A stretch of DNA of 41,570 bases, from the NCBI GenBank assembly GCA_902168225.1, contig CABHOW010000161.1:1-41570 (forward strand). The letters are read 5' to 3'. This document shows positions 7,734-14,327 of this stretch, piece after piece. The notes under the pieces were generated by a model. The model was not told where the DNA came from. It saw nothing but the letters and a program-made list of their open reading frames with translations, and did no database searches. Each line of letters opens with the position of its first letter. The first letter of the stretch is position 1. The DNA is from an uncultured Flavihumibacter sp. Lineage in GTDB: Bacteria; Bacteroidota; Bacteroidia; Chitinophagales; Chitinophagaceae. The position numbers and the translations under genes are program-made.

Positions 7734-9125
7734 TTAAAAAGGAATGAACTTACCCCCATTTTTAACAGCTTCACTAAATACACTTACTACTTTACCTTGA
7801 GCATTAATAACAACAGTATTTCCGCCTAAAGAATATCGAAGTTGAGAACCATATCTCCCCATTGCTTGAACCACCTTCCCTTCTCTTATAATTTTCAAGA
7901 TATCAGCAGCTTTAAATCCTCTAGTAATTGACTGATTTATTCCATGTCTTGTAAACCCTTTAAGTAAGTTTCCAACAACTTTACTATTATTAGCACTCTC
8001 GACAATACCGTTTGTGACTTCGCCAGCAATTGTAGCTCCTTCCCCAAATTCAGCCAACATTAATAATTCACCGCCAGCGGTTAGTAAAATTGATGTAAGG
8101 AAAAATTTATACAGCTCTCCTTCAGCTTTCCAAGCTTCATCTTGAGCTTCTCGTATTACTCTTGCTGCAGATGAGTTCGCATCAAGTATTTTATCAAGTG
8201 TATTCGGAGTTAGATATGGATTATTTAATGCCCAATTTCCGATTGTCTCTGCACCATCACCTCTCTTGGTACGCATATCTATCCATGCAGCAATTTGGCC
8301 ATAATCCATCTGATTTAACTGCTTACTTGCTACTTTTTTCTTGGACGTATGAACTATTACTTCTGGAGAAGTTCCATTTAAAGTATCTTCCTTCAACCCT
8401 AAAGGGTCATTCATCCTTATTGGATTGTTACGTGCAAAACCATAAGGTGTAAAATCAATACCTAATTCTGCTAACTTATCAATTTGGAAAAACCTTCCCA
8501 ATTGAGGATCATATAATCGATGTACAGCATCATAAAGTTCTAATCCACTACCATCGCTGAACTCTTTATTCTGTAATTCGTTACCACCATTGTATTGATA
8601 CTTATTGGATAAATTACCCGCTGCTTTCGAACTGATTGCAGATAGTGTACCGCCAAACGGATAATAATGCGTTTCCTCAGTGAGTGGCCCTCTAATGTGC
8701 GTGATTTGTACATTATCAAAGAACACATCTATGTTAGGGGTTTCGTTACTAACATATACATAAAGATAACCATTTCTTGTAATCGGCAAAGCGGTTTGTG
8801 TATGTGTCTTAAACTCCTGATCATTCCCCACCTGATCAAAACCACCACTCACATATTTGAACTGCTCATCAAACAATATCCAATTTAAAAATGCCTTAGG
8901 GCGGGTGCTTATAGGTGTTTGATTACTTAAAAAATTACCAACCGCAGGGTCTAAGGTGTTATTGCTTAATAGTGTTGCTGCCGTTGCTTTGCCTCCACTA
9001 GCCGCAGATATACCGCCCGCTAATGCTGATAGTATACTGCTTATTGGACTTACAGGGCTCGCAGGGCTAGCTCCATTATTTCTGTACCAACTATTGGCTC
9101 TTAGGTTATAACTATCTCCACTCAT
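7734..9125 (-). CDS. RHS core protein A with candidate nuclease tip (orphan module)
   Basis: 463 residues. Residues 1 to about 195 are nearly identical to proteins B and C (start [18 protein letters not shown], then [14 protein letters not shown]). The RHS-associated core follows (YDPQLGRFFQID), ending at DPLG (about 240), after which the variable tip begins. The last 71 residues (RHGINQSITRGFKAADILKI ... GRYGSQLRYS ... VVINAQGKVVSVF) resemble small toxin domains of the barnase/EndoU/colicin E5/RelE kind (BECR); this is an unverified inference. There is no signal peptide and none of the long RHS repeat shell, so it is an orphan tip module. An in-frame TAG two codons before the ATG fixes the start. 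The immunity candidate follows after 9 nt. Confidence 0.8.
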   Translation of the reverse strand: MSGDSYNLRANSWYRNNGASPASPVSPISSILSALAGGISAASGGKATAATLLSNNTLDPAVGNFLSNQTPISTRPKAFLNWILFDEQFKYVSGGFDQVGNDQEFKTHTQTALPITRNGYLYVYVSNETPNIDVFFDNVQITHIRGPLTEETHYYPFGGTLSAISSKAAGNLSNKYQYNGGNELQNKEFSDGSGLELYDAVHRLYDPQLGRFFQIDKLAELGIDFTPYGFARNNPIRMNDPLGLKEDTLNGTSPEVIVHTSKKKVASKQLNQMDYGQIAAWIDMRTKRGDGAETIGNWALNNPYLTPNTLDKILDANSSAARVIREAQDEAWKAEGELYKFFLTSILLTAGGELLMLAEFGEGATIAGEVTNGIVESANNSKVVGNLLKGFTRHGINQSITRGFKAADILKIIREGKVVQAMGRYGSQLRYSLGGNTVVINAQGKVVSVFSEAVKNGGKFIPF

Positions 9126-9128
9126 AAC

Positions 9129-9263
9129 CTATTATTATTTCACCGCTTCGCGGTTCTTCTTCTTTTTCTTTTTACCCAGCTTTTGTATCTCATCTCATCG
9201 TCCCTTGCGTCGCACTCTTGTACGTTCGGTTCGCTACGCAGCTTTTAGTTTATTTTTCAACTA
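9129..9263 (-). repeat. Upstream repeat U1 before RHS core A
   Basis: About 135 bp closely matching 11977-12112, in the same position before RHS core B. It contains the palindrome ACCGC-TTC-GCGGT (9142-9154), a polypyrimidine tract, and the block GCGTCGCACTCTT-TACGTTCGGTTCGCT. It is absent before core C, where the RHS reading continues upstream instead. It could carry the promoter or leader of the orphan module, but no TAnnTTTG element was found in it. Confidence 0.7.
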
Positions 9264-9304
9264 CTTTTTATCTGTACAAATATTTGAACACTTTTATTAA
9301 GAAA
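9264..9304 (-). repeat. Short repeat S1
   Basis: TTTTATCTGT-CAAATATTTGAAC-CTTTTA-TAA-GAAA pattern, matching 10038-10078 with a few changes. S2 touches tail repeat R2, whereas S1 touches upstream repeat U1, so these boundary pieces have been shuffled between cassettes. It contains an 8-bp dyad CAAATATTTG. Confidence 0.6.
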
Positions 9305-9342
9305 TAGCTTGGAGGTTGCACGGCAACTTCAACAACTCGCTC

Positions 9343-9373
9343 AAAAAAAAGCCACCCCGGTTTGGAGTGGTTT
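9343..9373 (-). terminator. Rho-independent terminator after the 136-residue membrane protein gene
   Basis: On the minus strand, AACCACTCC-AAACC-GGGGTGGCTT pairs (one wobble, one mismatch) and is followed by eight U. It lies 17 nt beyond the stop at 9390. Confidence 0.7.
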
Positions 9374-9389
9374 GATAATTCTATAGCTA

Positions 9390-9800
9390 TTATTTAAAAA
9401 AGATAATCCCAACCCATAATAGTACGATTGGAAGCAACATACTTATTAAAAAATAAGTAAGAAAAAGCTTGCCATCATGATATCGATACTTTGGCAAGAG
9501 TTTTTCATGCCTCTTGTTTCTAAAAATCAATAAATAATTCATAATAACGCAAGGGAGAATAAACAAAAATAAGTAGGCAAGTAAATTATTTATACGCGTT
9601 GGCAAAAAAGAAAAGTCGATCTTATATACGTAAGTATGAAAGACATGCCTTTCTAAAATTGTCATAATTAGAACGAGATTAGCTGACATCGATAACGTCA
9701 TAAATATCATTGTAATAGTTGGCCAGCTCTCTTTATTAGAAGATTGTAGCTTTGCTCTCTGTATGCAATCAACCCATATTTTGTAATATAAATTAAACAT
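9390..9800 (-). CDS. Small membrane protein, possibly an orphan immunity protein
   Basis: 136 residues with three clear hydrophobic helices (about 32-50, 72-92 and 113-134) and short charged loops. I do not recognise the family. It sits between cassettes B and A, directly after the remnant of a broken gene (9822-9955) and before a good terminator. This suggests the immunity gene of a lost toxin; membrane immunity proteins usually guard against pore-forming or envelope-acting toxins. The reading frame is intact and codon use is like its neighbours. The alternative is an unrelated small membrane gene carried by the island. Confidence 0.6.
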   Translation of the reverse strand: MFNLYYKIWVDCIQRAKLQSSNKESWPTITMIFMTLSMSANLVLIMTILERHVFHTYVYKIDFSFLPTRINNLLAYLFLFILPCVIMNYLLIFRNKRHEKLLPKYRYHDGKLFLTYFLISMLLPIVLLWVGIIFFK

Positions 9801-9821
9801 TATCTAAAAAAATTTATTATT

Positions 9822-9955
9822 TTAATATTCATTTTTCCAACCTCCTTTTTGCTGTTCATCCATCGCGGCATCAAATTGTGTATTAGCGTCAGGACTACAT
9901 CTCCATTACTATTAATGCTAGTAAGATATATACCTTCTAAATTTTCTACTGACAT
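9822..9955 (-). pseudogene. Remnant of a broken gene (fossil toxin cassette)
   Basis: Two frames join into one plausible peptide. MSVENLEGIYLTSINSNGDVV starts at 9955; after an apparent 1-nt deletion the text continues DANTQFDAAMDEQQKGGWKN and stops at 9822-9824. It lies immediately before the small membrane protein gene, the place of a toxin tip relative to its immunity gene. No function can be assigned. Confidence 0.45.
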
Positions 9956-9970
9956 ATAAGAGCACAAAAT

Positions 9971-10038
9971 ATTAATTACTGGTTAAAAAGCTTTCTCTCC
10001 TTTACTTTCAACAATAACAGATAGTTTGATACATTACC
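9971..10038 (-). repeat. Cassette tail repeat R2
   Basis: Second copy of the tail repeat (see 7244-7310 and 12221-12286). The minus-strand reading IKLSVIVESKGEKAF is cut short by the loss of one T in the T-run. It lies after cassette B and before the fossil cassette. Together with S2 and the 9822-9955 remnant it accounts for most of the 350-nt gap 9801-10150. Confidence 0.7.
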
Positions 10039-10078
10039 TTTTATCTGTCCAAATATTTGAACGCTTTTAGTAAAGAAA
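10038..10078 (-). repeat. Short repeat S2
   Basis: Partner of S1 (9264-9304): same CAAATATTTGAAC core and TTTTATCTGT start. It abuts tail repeat R2. Confidence 0.6.
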
Positions 10079-10094
10079 AAGATGAATGTTGCAG

Positions 10095-10130
10095 GCCACC
10101 GATTACGTGGCTTTATTGTTTTTTGTTTTG
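10095..10130. terminator. Hairpin with T-rich flank after cassette B
   Basis: GCCAC (10095-10099) pairs with GTGGC (10107-10111). A T-rich tract follows on the plus strand only, so for the minus-strand cassette it is not a standard terminator. It resembles the terminators at 9343 and 12300 in position. Confidence 0.3.
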
Positions 10131-10150
10131 AAACTTTTGTTTTCTATACC

Positions 10151-10573
10151 TTAATATTTAATATAGCTACTATCATTAGCATCAGCTACAAATAAGGTTC
10201 TTCTGAATGAATTTTTAATAGATGGATACTCTATAGATACAAAAGGTTCTTTGCTGTTTTTGGAAACATTAATGACAGTATCTAATAACTTGCCCCTATC
10301 AGAGTTAATTGTTACGTTCAACACTAAATCTTGTTTCTTAAATGGAATAGCCAATTCTTCATTGAAAGAACAAATTTTGTTTTCATCTTCTACCCCTTTA
10401 GGGATAAAATGCATTACTATTTCTCCATTTTCTTTGATAACAACTTCTTCACCTTGATAAACAAACCCTAATATTTTAATTTTTTTCAAAGAAGTACACG
10501 ATGAAAGAATAAAACAGAATACAAACAATCTTAAGACAATTCTGGATTTGTTATGGTATTTGTTATTTATCAT
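10151..10573 (-). CDS. Lipoprotein, putative immunity protein of metalloprotease toxin B
   Basis: 140 residues. A charged N-terminus and a hydrophobic run end in the lipobox LSSC (cysteine near residue 26), so the protein is predicted to be lipid-anchored in the periplasm or outer membrane. The remainder is a small beta-rich domain without a family I recognise. Its ATG overlaps the stop of RHS toxin B by 4 nt (ATGA), implying translational coupling and a matched toxin-immunity pair. Since the toxin tip looks like a zinc metalloprotease, a surface-anchored immunity protein suggests that the toxin acts in the periplasm or at the cell surface. The immunity role is inferred from context. Confidence 0.7.
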   Translation of the reverse strand: MINNKYHNKSRIVLRLFVFCFILSSCTSLKKIKILGFVYQGEEVVIKENGEIVMHFIPKGVEDENKICSFNEELAIPFKKQDLVLNVTINSDRGKLLDTVINVSKNSKEPFVSIEYPSIKNSFRRTLFVADANDSSYIKY

Positions 10574-11973
10574 TTATCATCTTTATTTAAAAATCCTGCT
10601 GAATAGTATCTCATAATTGCAGCTATTTGTCCTCTTGTCGCACCTCCTGGATTTGAATATATATTCCTTAGTTCTGTTGCTCCAGTAGGCGTATTGTAAT
10701 TGATGTAGTTTTGAGGATAGGACATGAAATTTGTTTTTAGGTCTGCCAGTTTTTGATTGTATGCAGGAACAGTGCGAGAAGTTGGAAAAATACCCAAGAA
10801 ATTGCCCTTAAAAAGCGTAACATTATCTCCTTTCTCAAAAGGATGATCCAAGCCGCCTGTGTGACCTATCTCGTGGGATAATGTGGCATTATATGGGGTT
10901 GTCCCATCTTCTTTAATGAAGTCGCCATTTAAGTCAATTCGCAAACCTCCCAAATCACTATGCCCCCCTTCATTTTTGTCGAACTTACTTGCCTTATCAA
11001 TTACAACTATATGTTCCTTATCTTTTGCATCATCTTCACTTTTCACTTCTCTCATATTTAATTTTGCAGAAACGGAAAACTCCTTCCTGTCCATTGAAAA
11101 TAGCTTGCTAAAAATCTCAGATTGAGTTTTAATGTAATTTTTCATATCAATTTTTTTGCCTGAGTTGTTTACAATCGCAGCATTTACAGTAATTTGAATG
11201 TTGTATTTACCATCTTTATCCTTTGTTATATTTATTGACCAATCCTTTCCATTAGGATCGTTAAGAAGAATAGGGTTATTAACAGTATAAGAATATGGTG
11301 TTGCTGGATAGAATTTCTCAGCCATTGGGTCAATCTGGTTCATTCTACCTATTTGTGGGTCGTAACCTCTTGCTTGGTAATCATACCATTCCAACCCACT
11401 ACCATCACTAAACTCTTTGTCTTGTTTCTCTTTGCCATTGTATTTGTAACGATTGAGTAGTGAGCCCGCTGCTTTGGAACTAATTGCAGATAGTGTACCG
11501 CCGAACGGGTAATAATGCGTTTCCTCTGTAAGCGGCCCTCTGATGTGAGTTACCTGTACATTATCAAAGAACACATCTATGTTAGGTGTTTCATTACTAA
11601 CATATACATAAAGATAACCATTTCTTGTAATTGGTAGGTTAGTTTGCGTATGCGTCTTAAACTCCTGATCATTCCCTACCTGATCAAAACCTCCACTCAC
11701 ATACTTGAACTGCTCATCAAACAATATCCAATTTAAAAATGCCTTAGGTCGGGTACTTATAGGTGTTTGATTACTTAAAAAGTTCCCAACCGCAGGGTCT
11801 AATGTATTATTGCTTAATAGTGTTGCCGCCGTTGCTTTGCCTCCACTGGCTGCAGATATACCTCCCGCTAATGCTGATAGTATACTGCTTATTGGACTTA
11901 CAGGGCTCGCTGGGCTCGCCCCATTATTCCTGTACCAACTATTGGCTCTGATATTGTAGCTATCACCACTCAT
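10570..11973 (-). CDS. RHS core protein B with metzincin-like metalloprotease tip
   Basis: 467 residues. Residues 1 to about 193 match proteins A and C; the core (YDPQIGRMNQIDPMAE) ends at DPNG (about 240). The tip (about 241-467) carries the zinc motif HEIGHTGGLDH (367-377: three histidines and the catalytic glutamate) and, 40 residues later, NFMSY (M417), a Met-turn. Together these are the hallmark of metzincin proteases. It is therefore probably a secreted effector that cleaves peptide bonds in a competitor's envelope. The tip is unlike those of A and C. The start is fixed by an in-frame TAG two codons upstream. The immunity lipoprotein overlaps the stop. How the short RHS protein is exported is not visible; no signal peptide was seen. 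Confidence 0.82.
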   Translation of the reverse strand: MSGDSYNIRANSWYRNNGASPASPVSPISSILSALAGGISAASGGKATAATLLSNNTLDPAVGNFLSNQTPISTRPKAFLNWILFDEQFKYVSGGFDQVGNDQEFKTHTQTNLPITRNGYLYVYVSNETPNIDVFFDNVQVTHIRGPLTEETHYYPFGGTLSAISSKAAGSLLNRYKYNGKEKQDKEFSDGSGLEWYDYQARGYDPQIGRMNQIDPMAEKFYPATPYSYTVNNPILLNDPNGKDWSINITKDKDGKYNIQITVNAAIVNNSGKKIDMKNYIKTQSEIFSKLFSMDRKEFSVSAKLNMREVKSEDDAKDKEHIVVIDKASKFDKNEGGHSDLGGLRIDLNGDFIKEDGTTPYNATLSHEIGHTGGLDHPFEKGDNVTLFKGNFLGIFPTSRTVPAYNQKLADLKTNFMSYPQNYINYNTPTGATELRNIYSNPGGATRGQIAAIMRYYSAGFLNKDDK

Positions 11974-11976
11974 TTG

Positions 11977-12112
11977 CTATTATTATTTCACCGCTTCGCG
12001 GTTCTTCTTCTTTCTTTTTTTACCCGGCTTTTGTATCTCTACTCGGCTTTACTTGCGTCGCACTCTTCTACGTTCGGTTCGCTATGCGGCTTTTAGTTTG
12101 TTTTTCAGCTAT
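11977..12112 (-). repeat. Upstream repeat U2 before RHS core B
   Basis: Counterpart of U1 (9129-9263), with the same palindrome ACCGC-TTC-GCGGT (11990-12002), pyrimidine tract and GCGTCGCACTCTT block. Small indels separate the two. The 388-nt gap 11974-12361 contains this repeat, tail repeat R3 and the terminator after cassette C; 12113-12220 shows nothing I can name. Confidence 0.7.
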
Positions 12113-12220
12113 TAGTTTATTGATTGATATTTCAAATAAATATCCATAACACTCTTTCTTCTTTTAGAAGTCAAGTGTTACAAAAAAGATGAATATTAAA
12201 TGAGTAATCTCTTTAAATCT

Positions 12221-12286
12221 AATTACGAGCTAAAAAAGCTTTCTCTCCTTTACCTTCAGCAATAACAGATAGTTTGATATATTACC
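12221..12286 (-). repeat. Cassette tail repeat R3
   Basis: Third copy of the tail repeat. The minus-strand reading IKLSVIAEGKGEKAFLARN ends in TAG. In all three copies a TAA stands just before this frame, so it is a shared remnant rather than a live gene. Confidence 0.7.
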
Positions 12287-12299
12287 GTTTAACAATAAT

Positions 12300-12336
12300 A
12301 AAAATTAAAAAAACTACCCAGTTTGTGGAGTAGTTT
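12300..12336 (-). terminator. Rho-independent terminator after cassette C
   Basis: On the minus strand AAACTACTC and GGGTAGTTT form a stem with one wobble, followed by TTTTAATTTT. It lies 26 nt beyond the stop at 12362. Confidence 0.7.
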
Positions 12337-12361
12337 ATAAAAAATATTTTAATATATGACA

Positions 12362-12700
12362 CTAAAAAGGAAGGAATGAATAATTAGTAATGAAACCATC
12401 CCAAGATTCCCCATTAGAAACAATTTCAATAAAGTTGATCTTACCATCAGTTATATCAACTTCATAATTTAAGCCGTTCCTCAATCCATCTATTTGAATT
12501 ATTTCATTAGTGCTTAATGACGAATTTAATATATCAAGTTTATTTACAATGTCTACTGTATAGCCAAAATTCACATACATACCTACTCCTGTTACTTGTC
12601 TACTTTTGACTTTTAGTAGTGGTATATGAGATTTTACTATCGGATATTTATCAGATATACGATTAAGTAATTCTAACTCTAGTTTATTTAAGTTTTCCAT
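12362..12700 (-). CDS. Putative immunity protein of toxin C
   Basis: 112 residues, soluble, no signal peptide or membrane segment. A helical N-terminus (MENLNKLELELLNRISDKYP) is followed by a beta-rich half ending WDGFITNYSFLPF. I do not recognise a named family. It begins 1 nt after the stop of RHS gene C and is followed by a good terminator, so it is the immunity candidate of that toxin. Being cytoplasmic, it implies a cytoplasmic target for tip C. The role is inferred from position only. Confidence 0.65.
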   Translation of the reverse strand: MENLNKLELELLNRISDKYPIVKSHIPLLKVKSRQVTGVGMYVNFGYTVDIVNKLDILNSSLSTNEIIQIDGLRNGLNYEVDITDGKINFIEIVSNGESWDGFITNYSFLPF

Positions 12701-12701
12701 A

Positions 12702-14201
12702 TTAAAGCCCTTTTCTACTTAACGATGAAATAATAACTTTACCATCTTCTACTTTTCCACCAATAAGTCTAACTTTCATACCACCAACATCAATTATATG
12801 CCCTAGGTCTCCGTTTGGCAATATTCCAGCTGAATTAGGTGTTAAACGTCCAGCTTTCAAAGCTTCATTAGCTGCTTCTTGAACTGCTTCAAAAGCTTTC
12901 TCTTCAGAACCAAATTTAGCCACAAGGCTTTCTAATGCATGTTCTGATTTACCAAAAATATGTTTAAGTCGATTTGCTGAAATTATACTTTTAGCACTCT
13001 TACCCCATTTAAACAGATTCTTTAAATCTTTTATTGAAAATTTAGTCAATCCAAAATCAGGTGGAACACCCATATAAGGGGCTGAGCCAGCATATGTCCC
13101 ATCTTTATAAAATCTATTTTTCCCCTCAATTCCTCCAGTCCAATAAAAGTTTAATGTTCCCCAAAAACCTTTATATGGGGCATGTGCGGGAGGTAGTACT
13201 ATGGGGGGCAGTGGCTTACGTGCATTAATTATTGTATCCCCCATTCCATCTGGATCAACATAAATTAATGGATTATTTCTGACAAAAGTGTACGGAGAAA
13301 GGTTTTCGTAATCATCCGCTAACGGATCAACCATATGCCATCTTCCTATCTGTGCATCATACATGCGTGCACCATAGTCATAGAGCTCCAACCCACTTCC
13401 ATCACTAAACTCTTTGTCTTGTTTCTCTTTGCCATTGTATTTGTAACGATTGAGTAGAGAGCCCGCTGCTTTGGAACTGATTGCAGATAGTGTACCGCCA
13501 AACGGATAATAATGCGTTTCCTCGGTGAGTGGACCTCGGTTATGCGTTACCTGTACATTATCAAAGAACACATCTATGTTAGGGGTTTCATTACTAACAT
13601 ATACATAAAGATAACCATTTCTTGTAATTGGCAAAGCGGTTTGCGTGTGTGTCTTAAACTCCTGATCATTCCCTACCTGATCAAAACCACCACTCACATA
13701 CTTGAACTGTTCATCGAACAATATCCAATTTAAAAATGCCTTAGGTCGGGTGCTTATAGGTGTTTGATTACTCAAAAAGTTTCCAACCGCAGGGTCTAAG
13801 GTATTATTGCTTAATAGTGTTGCCGCCGTTGCTTTGCCTCCACTGGCTGCAGATATACCGCCCGCTAATGCTGATAGTATACTACTTATTGGACTTACAG
13901 GGCTTGCAGGGCTAGCTCCATTATTCCTGTACCAACTATTGGCTCTGATATTGTAGCTATCTCCACTCATTACCTTGAGGGTAATGCTCGTTCCTACATT
14001 CGTGCCATTACCATTTAGTTTCTGGATATAATCATTCGGGTTGGTATATGTATCACTGGGGTAGCCGGCTACTGTGTTCTTATTTACCGTTGCCCCATTA
14101 GGTATGTTGTAATATAATTTCTCGGTGTTTATTGTGCCTGCCTCTAAACTAGCAACAGGGTAGGCATCTGTTTTCTGTTCCCGCCAAAGTCGGGCAGGCA
14201 T
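12702..14201 (-). CDS. RHS core protein C with unassigned toxin tip, 5' truncated
   Basis: The open frame gives 499 residues, but the ATG at 14201 lies inside a 19-nt insertion and is probably not the native start. Residues 1-77 ([20 protein letters not shown] ...) are typical RHS text lost from copies A and B. Residue 78 (ATG at 13970) corresponds to the start of A and B and could serve as an alternative start, giving 422 residues. The core ends at VDPDG (about 315). The tip's last 90 residues ([20 protein letters not shown] ... [20 protein letters not shown]) form a compact alpha-then-beta domain seen in RHS tips; I cannot assign an activity, though a BECR-type RNase is possible. This copy looks like the ancestor or donor of the orphan modules. 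Its immunity candidate follows after 1 nt. Confidence 0.75.
   Translation of the reverse strand: MPARLWREQKTDAYPVASLEAGTINTEKLYYNIPNGATVNKNTVAGYPSDTYTNPNDYIQKLNGNGTNVGTSITLKVMSGDSYNIRANSWYRNNGASPASPVSPISSILSALAGGISAASGGKATAATLLSNNTLDPAVGNFLSNQTPISTRPKAFLNWILFDEQFKYVSGGFDQVGNDQEFKTHTQTALPITRNGYLYVYVSNETPNIDVFFDNVQVTHNRGPLTEETHYYPFGGTLSAISSKAAGSLLNRYKYNGKEKQDKEFSDGSGLELYDYGARMYDAQIGRWHMVDPLADDYENLSPYTFVRNNPLIYVDPDGMGDTIINARKPLPPIVLPPAHAPYKGFWGTLNFYWTGGIEGKNRFYKDGTYAGSAPYMGVPPDFGLTKFSIKDLKNLFKWGKSAKSIISANRLKHIFGKSEHALESLVAKFGSEEKAFEAVQEAANEALKAGRLTPNSAGILPNGDLGHIIDVGGMKVRLIGGKVEDGKVIISSLSRKGL
14180..14198 (-). repeat. 19-nt palindromic insertion in the RHS reading frame
   Basis: Removing CCTGCCCGACTTTGGCGGG (minus strand) restores the usual RHS text [13 protein letters not shown] across the join. 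The piece contains the dyad CCCGAC-TTT-GGCGGG and looks like half of a REP-type palindrome. Because 19 is not a multiple of 3, it breaks the frame. Confidence 0.65.
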
Positions 14202-14259
14202 CCGTTAACACCATCCTCGTATTACCTAAATGATCCTTAATAAAATAATCATACACATA
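14200..14259 (-). pseudogene. 5' remnant of the parental RHS gene
   Basis: Encodes [20 protein letters not shown], a classic RHS repeat sequence, in a different frame from the downstream protein because of the 19-nt insertion. It is cut off abruptly at 14260, where the boundary repeat starts. The long N-terminal shell of the RHS protein is therefore gone. Confidence 0.75.
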
Positions 14260-14260
14260 T

Positions 14261-14327
14261 ACCGGACTTCCGGACTCCCGGACTTTTTTATGGACTTACT
14301 CACCGACTCTCGGACTTCCGGACTTTC
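14261..14327 (-). repeat. Right boundary repeat of the RHS island (GAAAGTCCG family)
   Basis: On the minus strand, units of GAAGTCCG/GAGAGTCGG/AAAGTCCGG run from the miaA stop codon to the truncated RHS remnant. The first 25 nt match the left copy (6631-6655) with one mismatch. The copies are inverted with respect to each other. Confidence 0.7.

Noticed and set aside
8162..8888. Plus-strand open frames antisense to the RHS modules (also near 11763 and 13512)
   Set aside because: They recur only because the RHS DNA is repeated; composition is that of antisense shadows and no start signals are seen.
9131..9260. Lysine/arginine-rich reading (KRKRRRTAKR) before RHS core A
   Set aside because: The frame is not kept in the U2 copy and reflects the purine tract of the repeat.
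7244..12286. Possible CRISPR array from three repeat copies
   Set aside because: Copies are more than 2 kb apart with whole genes between them, and there are no cas genes.
6631..14327. Prophage or integrative element
   Set aside because: No integrase, phage structural gene, tRNA target or direct-repeat attachment site is visible; the only mobile gene is the defective IS1-type remnant.
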